This document shows, in pieces, positions 1-9,620 of a stretch of 64,000 nucleotides of DNA. Location: contig JACWDK010000002.1 in NCBI GenBank assembly GCA_014654165.1, positions 1 to 64,000 of the forward strand. The letters run 5' to 3'. Made by a program: the position numbers and the translations under genes. Under the pieces are notes generated by a model that worked only from the letters and a program-made list of their open reading frames with translations, was not told the DNA's origin and did no database searches. The stretch's first letter is position 1. Each line of letters opens with the position of its first letter. This stretch comes from Pelagibacterales bacterium SAG-MED13. Its GTDB lineage: Bacteria > Pseudomonadota > Alphaproteobacteria > Pelagibacterales > Pelagibacteraceae.

Positions 1-326
1 TAATAAACTTTTATTTGATTGATAATTAGACCATGCGCTAGCAACATCAGTTTGGTTTTTTTTAGTCATATTATCAAGTAGTAAATTTTTTCGGATTTCA
101 GAGCTTTTATTTTTTTTTAATGAAGCAATATTTTTTCCACCTGAGAAAAATGGCCATGAAACTGTTGCTTTAAGAGTATCCTTCTCCCTCTCATCATAAG
201 TGGAACTTAAATCTTCAGTTTTTGATCTATCAAAAGATAAAGTTGCTGATGGTGCTAAATCAGATCTAGCACTTATAGTGTCTTTTTTTGCTCGTTCATA
301 TTCTAATTTAGCAATAATTAAATCAG
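1..326 (-). pseudogene. tolC: TolC-family outer-membrane efflux protein, internal fragment
   Basis: Reading the minus strand from about 326 to 1 gives an open frame of about 105 residues with TolC-family features: a [15 protein letters not shown] helix, then [13 protein letters not shown] (family pattern 'a.a.llPslsl'), and a second-half turn WPFFSGGKN (family pattern 'lpLFdGG'). It continues past the window edge, so the C-terminal part lies outside. Upstream of about 326 the TolC reading stops making sense and the plus strand becomes RecA, so the N-terminal half is missing. TolC forms the outer-membrane duct of RND/type I exporters. The family call is by motif recognition; the truncation is seen directly and may be an assembly artefact. 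Confidence 0.7.
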
Positions 327-565
327 GAGCATGGTATGCATATAAAGGTGAGAAAATAGGACAAGGAAGAGAAAATGCCAAAGTCTATTTAGCCCAAAAC
401 CCAAAAGTTGCTGCAGAAATAGAAATGGCAATTAGGGAAAAAGCAGGTGTGATTTCAAAAAAAATTGAGGGAAATCCATTAAGTCCTGAAAAAATTGAAA
501 AAGAGAAGAAAGTAGCTGAAAAAGAAGAAGCAGATAAGGAAGCTACTCCTTCTAAAAAGAACTAG
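320..565 (+). pseudogene. recA: RecA recombinase, C-terminal fragment (about 80 residues)
   Basis: From the K-S-G-A-W-Y motif (about 320-337) to the stop at 563-565 the frame matches the RecA C-terminal domain: [19 protein letters not shown], then an [11 protein letters not shown] helix and a Lys/Glu-rich tail. The whole ATPase core (Walker A, L1, L2) is absent. The same frame is open back to 200, but residues before the KSG motif do not resemble RecA; they are the shadow of the TolC fragment on the other strand. A strong hairpin follows at 589-615. A functional RecA cannot be made from this locus as given, so a chimeric contig end is more likely than a true loss of recA. Confidence 0.85.
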
Positions 566-588
566 AATTAAAGGTCATCTTTAAATTA

Positions 589-615
589 TAAAGGCGCTTA
601 TTTTAAGCGCCTTTA
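589..615 (+). terminator. 12-bp hairpin after recA
   Basis: A perfect 12-bp inverted repeat (589-600 and 604-615, core GGCGC) with a 3-nt loop lies 23 bp after the recA stop. No long T run follows, so it is a strong hairpin of likely terminator or mRNA 3'-end function. It separates recA from the restriction-modification genes. Confidence 0.75.
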
Positions 616-672
616 CCCCTTATATTAGAAACTTTTTAAGAATACAAATAAGTGATAAATTAGAAAAGAATC

Positions 673-1731
673 ATGAATAATTTAAAAGTTTTAGATCTAT
701 TTAGTGGATGTGGGGGTTTGAGTCTGGGGTTCAAGCTTGCTGGTTTCAAAATTGAGGGAGCGATAGATCACGATAAAGATTCAATTGATACTTTTAAAAA
801 AAATTTTGGAGCTGGAAAATTTTTTGTAAAAGATATTAATAAAGTAGATAAGAAATTTATAAAAAAAAATTATAAAAATATTGATGTAATTATTGGCGGT
901 CCACCATGCCAAGGTTTTTCGAATGCAAACAGATGGCATAAAAATTATAGTGATCCAAGAAATTTGTTATTTTTAAAATTTATAGAATTTGTAAAATTAA
1001 TTAAACCAAAAATGGTTTTGATTGAGAACGTTTCAGGGATTTTATCGAGATCAAAAGGAGAGATAATTAACAATATAAAGGAAATATTAAATAAAAACGG
1101 ATATAAAGTAGACTATAAATTACTTAATGCATCAGAGTTTGGAGTTCCACAAATAAGAAAAAGAGTATTTATAGTTGGAAACAAATTAAGTTCTTTAGAG
1201 TTTTTTGAAAAATTAAAAAAACACAAAAAAGTTACCGTAAAAGATGCTATTTCAGAACTTTATGCTTTAGAGAAAAAAACTGAAAAAAAATTAAACGGTA
1301 AATTAGACAATGATTACATAAAATATTTAAGAAAGAAAAATTCATTGGTTCTAAATCATGACATTGTTTATCCAGCAAAAAGCACCATAGAAAAGATTAA
1401 ACATGTCAGACAAGGTGAAAACTGGCAGAGCATCCCAGTTAAGTTATTTAAAAACAATAGAAACAATCGTCATTCATCAGCTTTTAAAAGACTTAAAGAA
1501 GATGATTTTTCCGTTACTATAGATACCGGAAATGCTCACAGTAATTATTTCCATCCTATATATCACAGGATACCAACTCCAAGGGAAGCTGCCAGGATTC
1601 AATCTTTTACAGACAACTTTGAATTTATTGGATCAAGAACAAGTCAGTATCGACAAATAGGAAATGCTGTACCTCCATTATTATCAAAAGAGATAGCCAA
1701 AATCTTTAAAAAAGTTATTTTAAATAAGTGA
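673..1731 (+). CDS. DNA (cytosine-5-)-methyltransferase, first of a tandem pair
   Basis: A 352-residue C5 methyltransferase of usual length. Motif I (DLFSGCGG) is at residues 8-15 for AdoMet binding, motif IV (GGPPCQGF) has catalytic Cys79, motif VI ENV is at 118-120, motif VIII is QIRKRVF, and motifs IX/X are RIPTPREAARIQSF and QIGNAVPPLL near the end. The target-recognition region lies between VIII and IX and differs strongly from the next gene's. It starts at ATG 673 with an A/G-rich stretch upstream. The stop overlaps the GTG start of the next methyltransferase, so they are translationally coupled. It probably protects one strand of a host site against the nuclease two genes downstream. 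Target sequence unknown. Confidence 0.95.
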   Translation: MNNLKVLDLFSGCGGLSLGFKLAGFKIEGAIDHDKDSIDTFKKNFGAGKFFVKDINKVDKKFIKKNYKNIDVIIGGPPCQGFSNANRWHKNYSDPRNLLFLKFIEFVKLIKPKMVLIENVSGILSRSKGEIINNIKEILNKNGYKVDYKLLNASEFGVPQIRKRVFIVGNKLSSLEFFEKLKKHKKVTVKDAISELYALEKKTEKKLNGKLDNDYIKYLRKKNSLVLNHDIVYPAKSTIEKIKHVRQGENWQSIPVKLFKNNRNNRHSSAFKRLKEDDFSVTIDTGNAHSNYFHPIYHRIPTPREAARIQSFTDNFEFIGSRTSQYRQIGNAVPPLLSKEIAKIFKKVILNK

Positions 1732-2759
1732 AAAAAATAATCGATCTATTCTGTGGTGTTGGCGGTCTATCATATGGTTTTAAAAAAAATAGTTATAAAG
1801 TTGTGGCAGCAGTCGATCATTGGAAAGATGCATTGCTTACTTATAAATATAACTTTCCTGAAATAGAAATTTTTAATCAAGATATTAAAGATTTTAATAA
1901 AAATCACTTAAACAACATTATTAAAAAAAATAAAAAAATAGATGGTGTAATAGGTGGACCTCCATGCCAAGGTTTTAGTACAGTTGGAACTAGAAAAGTT
2001 GAAGATAAAAGGAATCATCTTTATCTTGAATTTTATAATACAGTCAAAAAAGTAAATCCAAATTTTTTCATTATTGAAAATGTAAGTGGTTTTTTAAATT
2101 TAAGTGAAGGTATATTTATTCAGGATATAATTAAAAGATTTGGAAATAATGGCTTAGGTTATAAGATAAATTATAAATTAATTAACTCATCCTCTTATGG
2201 TGTACCACAAAATAGAAAAAGAGTATTTATAATAGGTACTAAAAATAAAGAATTTGAATTTCCAAAAGAGAATAATAAATTTATTTCAAGCTATGAAGCA
2301 ATATCTGATTTAAATTTTAAAATTAATTCAAAAAAAGGAAATGGTGTTTATCAATATCCAGTTGAAGCAAAATCAATATATCAAAGACAAATGAGAAAAA
2401 ATTCAAAAAGAATAATAAATCATGAAAACACTAACCACGAAGATCAGACTATAAATGTAATCTCTAAAATAAAAGATGGAGGCACTATTCACGATTTAGA
2501 TAAAAAATATTGGGAAATTAGAAAATATAATAAAACATTTCAGAGGATGAATAGTAAATTACCCTCACTAACAATAGATACAGGTCATAGAAATTATTTT
2601 CATTATAAAGCTAATAGAATACCAACAGTAAGAGAATGTGCTAGATTACAATCTTTTCCTGATGATTTTGTATTCAAAGGATCAAAAACAAGTCAGTATA
2701 AACAAGTAGGTAATGCAGTACCCCCTTTACTCTCTGAATTATTAGCAAAAAAAATATAG
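1728..2759 (+). CDS. DNA (cytosine-5-)-methyltransferase, second of a tandem pair
   Basis: A 343-residue C5 methyltransferase with motif I DLFCGVGG (6-13), motif IV GGPPCQGF with catalytic Cys80, motif VI ENVSGF, motif VIII QNRKRVFIIG, motif IX RIPTVRECARLQSFPDDF and motif X QVGNAVPPLL. The start is GTG at 1728, overlapping the previous stop by 4 bases. It shares the C-terminal pattern '(S/T)IDTG...NYFH...RIPT.RE.AR.QSF' with its neighbour, which suggests an old duplication or recognition of related sites. Tandem C5 enzymes beside one nuclease are typical of systems with asymmetric recognition sequences, one enzyme per strand (family knowledge; here an inference). Confidence 0.95.
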   Translation: MKKIIDLFCGVGGLSYGFKKNSYKVVAAVDHWKDALLTYKYNFPEIEIFNQDIKDFNKNHLNNIIKKNKKIDGVIGGPPCQGFSTVGTRKVEDKRNHLYLEFYNTVKKVNPNFFIIENVSGFLNLSEGIFIQDIIKRFGNNGLGYKINYKLINSSSYGVPQNRKRVFIIGTKNKEFEFPKENNKFISSYEAISDLNFKINSKKGNGVYQYPVEAKSIYQRQMRKNSKRIINHENTNHEDQTINVISKIKDGGTIHDLDKKYWEIRKYNKTFQRMNSKLPSLTIDTGHRNYFHYKANRIPTVRECARLQSFPDDFVFKGSKTSQYKQVGNAVPPLLSELLAKKI

Positions 2760-2790
2760 AATACTAATTTTATATTTATTAAGATGATTT

Positions 2791-4197
2791 ATGTCGACAC
2801 CAATTGATGTACTTAATAATTTTTATATAGAAAATAAAAATATATTGCTCCCTGATGATGAAAGAGGGAGAGGAAAAATATCAATTAATCCAGGAAAAAA
2901 AATTTACAGACCTATTAGTAGACATATCCATGAGTTATTTGATCAATTTGAGAAAAAAAATATTTTTGATTTAAAAAAACCAAACAAAAAAGTTTTATGG
3001 GCTACGGAGGGATCTTCTACTTGGTCTCAAAAAAGAAGGACGATGAGTGGTTTTGGAATAATTAACGAAAATGAAAAAAAAAATCCACAAGTTATCTCTC
3101 TTAATAATGAAGGAAAGAGATTGAGAGATTTATATTTCAAACGTAAAGAATTTGATAAAAATAAAATTCCAGATTTTCTTAAAGAATCTTTTTTAAATCA
3201 TATTAAAAAAACTAATCTTAATAATATTAATTTAATGACCAATACTATTTTGTGTGCGCTCAGACTTGCTGCTACTGAAGGATATTATTTTAGTTTGAAT
3301 ATAGGATCGACTAATGAATTCAAATCATTTGGTGGATATAAACTTATCAAAAGTTTTTACTTACAATATTTTAATCATACGCAGGAAAGTGGTGACCTTT
3401 TAGATTGGGTTCGGGGTATACTTCAACCACTTGGTATTATTGAAAAATCTGATCTAGAAGCATCCAAAATTTTAGATATTGATGAGGCGTCTGGAAAAAA
3501 AGTTAAGGTTTTTTCTTTAACAAAACAAGGTATAGATTTGATCAACTCTTTAGATATTTTAAAAGGGAAATTTACTAAAAGTATTAGTAAAGTTAATGAA
3601 AAGAAAAAAATTATAATTACAGAGTATCTCTCTACAGAGGAACACGAAAAGAGACAACAACATTTACCTTCACAAGCAGATATAAAGATTACGCGTCTTA
3701 ATACAAATATTAATTTTCAAAAAGAACATTACAACAAGACTGTAAATTATAAAAAATCTAACCCATCTGATAGTAAGAGAGCAACAGAAAAAGCTACACA
3801 AATACACAACTATACCCTAAGCAATGCAGGAAAATTTATTGAGGAAAACGGGTGTATACCTGAAGAGATAAAAAAACAAGTAGATCTACTATTTGTAAAG
3901 GATGATCTTTATCATGTATTTGAAATTAAAAGTTTTAAAAGAAATCCAAGAGATAGAATTAGAGAGGGTATTGCTCAATTACTTGAATATAGCTTTATTA
4001 ATAAAAAGAAGATTTTTAATAAAAAAAAATATGTTCTTCATTTACTTTTTTCAAAAGAAATAAATGAAGGCTTAGATAAATATCCTTACATCATTGGATT
4101 TTTAGATTCATTAAATATAAACTTATGTTTTATGAAGGATAAAAAGATTGTTTGGCATAAGGATTTTAAAAATAATGATCCTTTCCTAAAAAATTAA
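2791..4197 (+). CDS. Putative type II restriction endonuclease, PD-(D/E)XK fold
   Basis: A 468-residue protein I cannot assign to a named endonuclease. The C-terminal part has a nuclease signature: Asp365 in VDLLFV, then Glu378-Ile-Lys380 in FEIKSF, followed by a helix with Gln396 in IAQLLEY. This is the order D...ExK...Q of PD-(D/E)XK enzymes. The N-terminal ~270 residues include two segments resembling winged-helix units (around 85-115, and around 200-250 with LLDWVRGILQPLGII then VFSLTKQGIDLINS), an architecture reminiscent of separate recognition and cleavage domains in FokI-like type IIS enzymes. It starts 31 bp after the second methyltransferase, in the same direction. Restriction activity is inferred from fold and neighbours; a Mrr-like nuclease is the main alternative. 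Confidence 0.75.
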   Translation: MSTPIDVLNNFYIENKNILLPDDERGRGKISINPGKKIYRPISRHIHELFDQFEKKNIFDLKKPNKKVLWATEGSSTWSQKRRTMSGFGIINENEKKNPQVISLNNEGKRLRDLYFKRKEFDKNKIPDFLKESFLNHIKKTNLNNINLMTNTILCALRLAATEGYYFSLNIGSTNEFKSFGGYKLIKSFYLQYFNHTQESGDLLDWVRGILQPLGIIEKSDLEASKILDIDEASGKKVKVFSLTKQGIDLINSLDILKGKFTKSISKVNEKKKIIITEYLSTEEHEKRQQHLPSQADIKITRLNTNINFQKEHYNKTVNYKKSNPSDSKRATEKATQIHNYTLSNAGKFIEENGCIPEEIKKQVDLLFVKDDLYHVFEIKSFKRNPRDRIREGIAQLLEYSFINKKKIFNKKKYVLHLLFSKEINEGLDKYPYIIGFLDSLNINLCFMKDKKIVWHKDFKNNDPFLKN

Positions 4198-4216
4198 AAA
4201 GCTATATATATAAAAT

Positions 4217-6883
4217 ATGGCTGGAAAAACCTTAAATCAAATAAGAGAAACATTCTTAAAATATTTTGAAAAGAATGATCATAAGATTGTTGAGTCTAGC
4301 AATTTAGTGCCAAATAATGATCCAACCTTAATGTTTGCCAATTCTGGAATGGTTCAGTTTAAGAATGTATTTACAGGTTTGGAAAAAAGAGATTATCAAA
4401 GAGCTACCACATCACAAAAATGTGTTAGAGCAGGTGGAAAACATAATGACCTTGAGAACGTCGGTTACACACCTCGTCATCATACATTTTTTGAGATGTT
4501 AGGAAATTTTTCATTTGGTGATTATTTTAAAGAACAAGCAATTCATTATGCTTGGGACCTAATTACTAAAGATTTAGGAATAGATAAAAATAAACTTTAT
4601 GTAACAGTATTTAATGAAGACGATGAAGCATTTAATTATTGGAAGAAAATAGCAGGTTTAAGTGACGATAGGATTATAAGAATTTCTACATCAGATAATT
4701 TTTGGTCAATGGGAGAAACTGGTCCTTGTGGCCCTTGTTCAGAAATTTTTTATGATCATGGTGAACACTTAAAAGGAGGACTACCAGGCACCAAAGATGA
4801 AGATGGGGATAGATTTATTGAAATTTGGAACCTAGTTTTTATGCAATATGAACAAGTAACAAAAGATAAAAGAATTGATCTTCCAAAACCATCTGTTGAT
4901 ACTGGTATGGGTTTAGAGAGAATTGCTGCACTATTACAAGGAACACATGATAATTATCAAACTGATCATTTTAAAAAATTGATTAATTCTATTTCAGATG
5001 TAACAAAGGTTAATCAAGTGGGTAATAACATTTCAAGTTTTAGAGTTATAGCTGACCACTTAAGAGCAAGTTCATTTCTTTTAGCAGAAGGAGTGCTGCC
5101 ATCAAATGAAGGACGTGGATATGTACTTAGAAGAATAATGAGAAGAGGAATGAGACACTCCCATTTATTAGGGTCAAAGGAACCAATTTTTTACAAAATA
5201 TTTGACTCACTTAAAAATGAGATGTCAGGAAATTATCCCGAACTAAAAAGATCTGAGTCTTTAATTAAAGAAACTTTGAAAATGGAAGAAGAAAAGTTTT
5301 TAGTATTATTGGATAGAGGAATAAAAATTTTAAATGAAGAAATTTTTAAAATAGATAAAGTTTTGCCAGGTGAAGTAGCATTTAAATTATACGATACCTT
5401 TGGTTTTCCTCTTGATCTAACTGAAGATATTTTAAAAAATAAATCCTTAAAAGTAGATCATAATAAGTTTAATGACCTAATGAAAAAAAGTAAAGAATTA
5501 GCAAAAAAAAATTGGAAAGGTTCTGGGGATAGTTTTGAGGAAGCTATTTGGTTTTCTGTAAAAGATAAAATTGGACCTACAGAATTTTTAGGTTATGAGT
5601 CTAATCAATCTGAGGGAGTAATATTAAATCTTTTAAAAGATAATAAGGAGGTAAAAAAATTATCAACTAATGAAAAGGGTGTAATCATAACAAATCAAAC
5701 TCCATTTTATGGAGAGTCAGGAGGTCAATTAGGTGACCAGGGTACAATAGTTTCTGGAAATTCTGTATTCGAGGTTGATGATACACAAAAAAAACTTGGC
5801 GATTTGTTTGCTCATTATGGATCTGTAAAAAGTGGTGAAATAAAAATAAAAGATGTTGTAGAAATGAAAATTGATGTTGCAAGAAGAGATAATCTTAAAG
5901 CTTACCATTCAGCAACACATTTACTTCATGAGTCTCTAAGAAAAACATTGGGAAAACATGTTATGCAAAAGGGTTCATTAGTTGCACCTGATAGACTCAG
6001 ATTTGATTTCAGTCACATGAAACCAATAACAATTGGTGAACTAGAAAAAATAGACAAATTAGTTAACAAGTATATTGAAGCAAATACTGAGGTTATAACT
6101 AGAATTATGACCCCAAAAGCAGCAATTGATAAGGGTGCTTTAGCATTCTTTGGAGAAAAATATGGTGAAGAAGTAAGGGTAGTTTCAATGGGCAAAGAGA
6201 AAGAAACTTATTTTTCAACAGAATTGTGTGGCGGAACACATGTACAAAATACCGGAAATATTGGTAAATTTAGAACAATTAGTCAGTCATCTATTGCAGC
6301 AGGTGTCAGAAGAATAGAAGCATTAAGAGATAAGCAATTAGAGGATTTCATTATAAAGAAAGAAAAATTATCAAATTTATCAACACAGAAGGATGAGGAA
6401 AATATTAAGGAATTATCCTCACAAATAATTAAATTGGGTGGAAAACCAAATATTGAGAATAAAGATCTTAAAGAACTCACAAAAAATCTTACTAGGCAAC
6501 TTGAGCAATTAAGTGTCAGCTCTGTGCTACAAGATAAATCAAAAAATATTATTAATGATGAAAAAATAAATAATATTAAAGTTAGATTTCAAAAAGTTCA
6601 AGATTTACCACCCAAAGATTTGAGAAAATTAGTAGATAGTGGAAAAAAAGAATTAGGTGAAGGGATTGTTATTGTGTTTGCAAATAGTGATAATAAAGTT
6701 GGACTCGCTGTTGGTATAACAGAAAAATTAGCTAATAAATATGATGCAGTAAAATTTGCTAAATTAGGATCAGAAATTATTGGGGGCAAAGGGGGTGGCG
6801 GAAGAAAAGATTTTGCTCAAGCTGGAGGTCAAGATCAAAGCAAAATTGATGAAGCTTTTGAAAAAATAAAGAGTTTAATTTAG
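4217..6883 (+). CDS. alaS: Alanine--tRNA ligase
   Basis: Charges tRNA-Ala and edits mischarged Ser/Gly. The 888 residues are full length. The class II core starts with [20 protein letters not shown] and contains [14 protein letters not shown] and the [16 protein letters not shown] region. The editing domain has zinc-site motifs [11 protein letters not shown] and CGGTHV, and a C-terminal C-Ala/DHHA1 domain ends with [16 protein letters not shown]. Its stop overlaps the icd stop by 9 bp in a convergent arrangement, so no room is left for separate terminators. The 19-bp gap to the upstream nuclease gene means alaS may be read through from the restriction-modification genes in this strain. Confidence 0.98.
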   Translation: MAGKTLNQIRETFLKYFEKNDHKIVESSNLVPNNDPTLMFANSGMVQFKNVFTGLEKRDYQRATTSQKCVRAGGKHNDLENVGYTPRHHTFFEMLGNFSFGDYFKEQAIHYAWDLITKDLGIDKNKLYVTVFNEDDEAFNYWKKIAGLSDDRIIRISTSDNFWSMGETGPCGPCSEIFYDHGEHLKGGLPGTKDEDGDRFIEIWNLVFMQYEQVTKDKRIDLPKPSVDTGMGLERIAALLQGTHDNYQTDHFKKLINSISDVTKVNQVGNNISSFRVIADHLRASSFLLAEGVLPSNEGRGYVLRRIMRRGMRHSHLLGSKEPIFYKIFDSLKNEMSGNYPELKRSESLIKETLKMEEEKFLVLLDRGIKILNEEIFKIDKVLPGEVAFKLYDTFGFPLDLTEDILKNKSLKVDHNKFNDLMKKSKELAKKNWKGSGDSFEEAIWFSVKDKIGPTEFLGYESNQSEGVILNLLKDNKEVKKLSTNEKGVIITNQTPFYGESGGQLGDQGTIVSGNSVFEVDDTQKKLGDLFAHYGSVKSGEIKIKDVVEMKIDVARRDNLKAYHSATHLLHESLRKTLGKHVMQKGSLVAPDRLRFDFSHMKPITIGELEKIDKLVNKYIEANTEVITRIMTPKAAIDKGALAFFGEKYGEEVRVVSMGKEKETYFSTELCGGTHVQNTGNIGKFRTISQSSIAAGVRRIEALRDKQLEDFIIKKEKLSNLSTQKDEENIKELSSQIIKLGGKPNIENKDLKELTKNLTRQLEQLSVSSVLQDKSKNIINDEKINNIKVRFQKVQDLPPKDLRKLVDSGKKELGEGIVIVFANSDNKVGLAVGITEKLANKYDAVKFAKLGSEIIGGKGGGGRKDFAQAGGQDQSKIDEAFEKIKSLI

Positions 6884-8089
6884 TTTCTTTTTTAAATTAT
6901 TGTCTATTACATCTAAAAATTGATTGGTAGTCAGATATTTACTTGAAGGGCCGACTAATATAGCTAAGTCTTTAGTCATTGCCCCTCTTTCAACACGATC
7001 TATACAAACCTTTTCTATTGTATTTGCAAAATTAATAAGCTTATCATTTCCATCTAATTTGCCTCTATGAGCTAATCCTCTGGTCCACGCAAATATTGAT
7101 GCTATTGGGTTAGTTGAAGTTTCTTTTCCTTGTTGATGCATTCTAAAATGTCTAGTTACTGTTCCATGAGCTGCCTCTGCTTCCATTACTTTTCCATCAG
7201 GAGTTAATAATGTACTTGTCATTAATCCTAATGAACCATAACCTTGAGCCATTGTATCTGATTGAACATCACCATCATAATTTTTACATGCCCATATATA
7301 TTTACCACTCCATTTCATTGCACATGCAACCATGTCATCAATTAATCTATGTTCATAAGTAATTTTTGCATCTTCAAATTTTTTCTTAAATTCTTTATCA
7401 AATACTTCTTCGAAAATATCTTTAAATCTCCCATCATATTTTTTTAATATAGTATTTTTAGTTGATAAAAAAACAGGCCACTTTTTTATAAGACCATAAC
7501 TAAAACAAGATCTAGCAAAATCTTCAATTGATTTATCTAAATTATACATTGAAAGGGCAACCCCAGGACCAGTAAAATTAAATACTTCGTATTTTATTTC
7601 ATCCTTACTATCCTCTGAAGTCCATTTAACTTCCAATTTTCCTTTACCTGGTACTTTAAAATCAGTTGCTCTATATTGATCACCAAAAGCATGTCTTCCT
7701 ATTACGACAGGATCAGTCCATGAGGGAACTAGCTTTGGAATATTAGAACAGATAATAGGTTCTCGAAAAACTGTTCCTCCGATAATATTTCTTATGGTTC
7801 CATTTGGAGATCGCCACATTTTTTTTAATTTAAATTCTTTAACACGTGCTTCATCAGGAGTAATAGTTGCACACTTAATACCCACACCAATTTTTTTAAT
7901 TGCATTAGCCGATTCTATAGTAATTTTATCATCAGTATTGTCTCTGCTTTTCATCCCTAAATCGTAGTACTCAATTCCCAGATCAAGATAAGGTAGGATT
8001 AATTTATTTTTTATGAAGTCCCAGATTATTCTGGTCATTTCATCACCATCTAGCTCAACTATAGGGTTTTTAACGGTAATTTTACTCAC
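6875..8089 (-). CDS. icd: NADP-dependent isocitrate dehydrogenase (homodimeric type II)
   Basis: TCA-cycle oxidative decarboxylation of isocitrate to 2-oxoglutarate. The 404 residues and the N-terminus [17 protein letters not shown] match the eukaryote-like NADP-IDH subfamily common in alphaproteobacteria rather than the E. coli type. Substrate-binding [18 protein letters not shown] and the metal/NADP region [17 protein letters not shown] then AAHGTVTRH are present. It is convergent with alaS and divergent from psd; the 78-bp gap to psd should hold both promoters. Confidence 0.97.
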   Translation of the reverse strand: MSKITVKNPIVELDGDEMTRIIWDFIKNKLILPYLDLGIEYYDLGMKSRDNTDDKITIESANAIKKIGVGIKCATITPDEARVKEFKLKKMWRSPNGTIRNIIGGTVFREPIICSNIPKLVPSWTDPVVIGRHAFGDQYRATDFKVPGKGKLEVKWTSEDSKDEIKYEVFNFTGPGVALSMYNLDKSIEDFARSCFSYGLIKKWPVFLSTKNTILKKYDGRFKDIFEEVFDKEFKKKFEDAKITYEHRLIDDMVACAMKWSGKYIWACKNYDGDVQSDTMAQGYGSLGLMTSTLLTPDGKVMEAEAAHGTVTRHFRMHQQGKETSTNPIASIFAWTRGLAHRGKLDGNDKLINFANTIEKVCIDRVERGAMTKDLAILVGPSSKYLTTNQFLDVIDNNLKKKLN

Positions 8090-8167
8090 TATATTATATA
8101 TTTATCTTATTAATTGAATTTCGCGATTTTATATACATATTAATGAAAAATTATCAAATAGAAGAAT

Positions 8168-8815
8168 ATGTTTAGTAAGATATTTCCAAAGATACACGCG
8201 GAAGGATATAAGTTTTTAGTTATTGCAGGAATAATAACTATCCTTTTTTATATTTTTAGCAACTTCCTAGGTTTAATTGGATTAATTTTTACAATTTGGG
8301 TTTATTATTTTTTTAGAGATCCAGATCGAGTAATCATAGAGAATGATGATTATCTTGTTAGTCCTGCAGACGGCGAAGTAATTGTAGTTGAAGAAGTAGA
8401 TGGTCCTAAAGAACTTAATTTAGAAAATAAAAAGTTTAAAAAGATAAGCATTTTTATGAATGTTTTTGATTGCCATGTTAATAGAACTCCTTGTAGTGGA
8501 AAGATACAGGAGATTTTATATAAACCTGGAAAATTCTTAAATGCTTCACTTGACAAAGCTAGCGAGGACAATGAAAGAAATTATTATAAAATAATAGATA
8601 ATAATAATAATGAGGTGATAGTAGTTCAAATTGCAGGATTAATTGCGCGAAGAATTGTTTGTGAGTCTAGTAAAGATCAAGACTTAAAACAAGGTGAGAG
8701 AATAGGTATGATAAGATTTGGAAGTAGAGTAGATATTTATTATGAAAACTATGTACCTCTAGTTAAAATTGGACAAAAAGCAATTTCTGGCGAAACCTTA
8801 TTAGCAAAAAAATAA
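8168..8815 (+). CDS. psd: Phosphatidylserine decarboxylase proenzyme, short form
   Basis: Makes phosphatidylethanolamine from phosphatidylserine. At 215 residues it is the short (type II-like) form, with two N-terminal hydrophobic segments (about 19-50) for membrane attachment, the SPADGEV motif, VFDCHVNRTPCSGKI, and a C-terminal IRFGSRVD in which Gly-Ser is the predicted self-cleavage site producing the pyruvoyl group. pssA follows after 1 bp and supplies its substrate. A weak TTGAAT -35-like element (8114-8119) lies in the divergent gap. Confidence 0.96.
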   Translation: MFSKIFPKIHAEGYKFLVIAGIITILFYIFSNFLGLIGLIFTIWVYYFFRDPDRVIIENDDYLVSPADGEVIVVEEVDGPKELNLENKKFKKISIFMNVFDCHVNRTPCSGKIQEILYKPGKFLNASLDKASEDNERNYYKIIDNNNNEVIVVQIAGLIARRIVCESSKDQDLKQGERIGMIRFGSRVDIYYENYVPLVKIGQKAISGETLLAKK

Positions 8816-8816
8816 G

Positions 8817-9620
8817 ATGGAACAACCAAAAAATAATTTAAAGGTCGTAACAGATAAAAAAACTGCTAGGATGATTTTACCGAACATGCTTACTTTAATA
8901 GGGGTATGTATTGGTTTAACTTCGATTAGATTTGCTTTAGATGGAAGATTTGAATTTGCAATTATAGCAATTATATTTGCAGCACTAATAGATGGACTTG
9001 ATGGCCGTATTGCCAGATTAATTAAAGGAACATCAAAAGTTGGAAAAGAGTTAGACTCTTTAACTGATATGATTAGTTTTGGAGTAGCTCCAGCATTCAT
9101 AATGTATTTTTGGAAACTAAATACTCTAGGACGATTCGGTTGGTTACTTTGTTTAATATATGTAATTTGTGTAGCCTTAAGATTGGCTAGATTTAATATT
9201 AACTCAAACCAAACACCTTCATGGAAAGATAATTTTTTTGAAGGAGTACCATCTCCTGCTGGAGGAGTTTTGGTCTTAACACCCTTAATATTAAGTTTGA
9301 GTGGATTTGATTATTTTGAATTGAATTATAATTTAGTTGTTCCAATTTTTTTTATAATCACGTCGTTTTTATTAATTAGTAAATTTCCAAGTTATTCATT
9401 TAAAAAAATAGTTATACCTAGAAAAACAACCATTTTTTTACTTTTTGGTATAGTTTTGTTTTTTGGACTTTTATTGATTTACACTTTTAATGTTATTGCT
9501 TTAAGTATAATTGCTTATCTTCTTTTATTACCAATAAGTTTTATACATTTTCAAAAACTTAAAAAACAACATGAAAATGACAAAATTCAAGAAGATGATG
9601 ATCTTGAAGACGAACTTTAA
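8817..9620 (+). CDS. pssA: CDP-diacylglycerol--serine O-phosphatidyltransferase
   Basis: Makes phosphatidylserine from CDP-diacylglycerol and serine. It has the CDP-alcohol phosphatidyltransferase signature DGLDGRIARL followed by G-KELDSLTDMISFG (pattern DG..AR...G...D...D) at about residues 61-90, and several membrane segments. The 267-residue length is normal for the membrane-type enzyme. The charged C-terminal tail (EDDDLEDEL) is unusual but short. It sits 1 bp after psd, and its stop overlaps the start of the downstream glycosyltransferase (TAATG). Confidence 0.96.
   Translation: MEQPKNNLKVVTDKKTARMILPNMLTLIGVCIGLTSIRFALDGRFEFAIIAIIFAALIDGLDGRIARLIKGTSKVGKELDSLTDMISFGVAPAFIMYFWKLNTLGRFGWLLCLIYVICVALRLARFNINSNQTPSWKDNFFEGVPSPAGGVLVLTPLILSLSGFDYFELNYNLVVPIFFIITSFLLISKFPSYSFKKIVIPRKTTIFLLFGIVLFFGLLLIYTFNVIALSIIAYLLLLPISFIHFQKLKKQHENDKIQEDDDLEDEL

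Noticed and set aside
673-4197. Foreign origin of the restriction genes from base composition
   Set aside because: The whole window is extremely A+T rich and by eye the module does not stand out; a computed GC and codon comparison would be needed.
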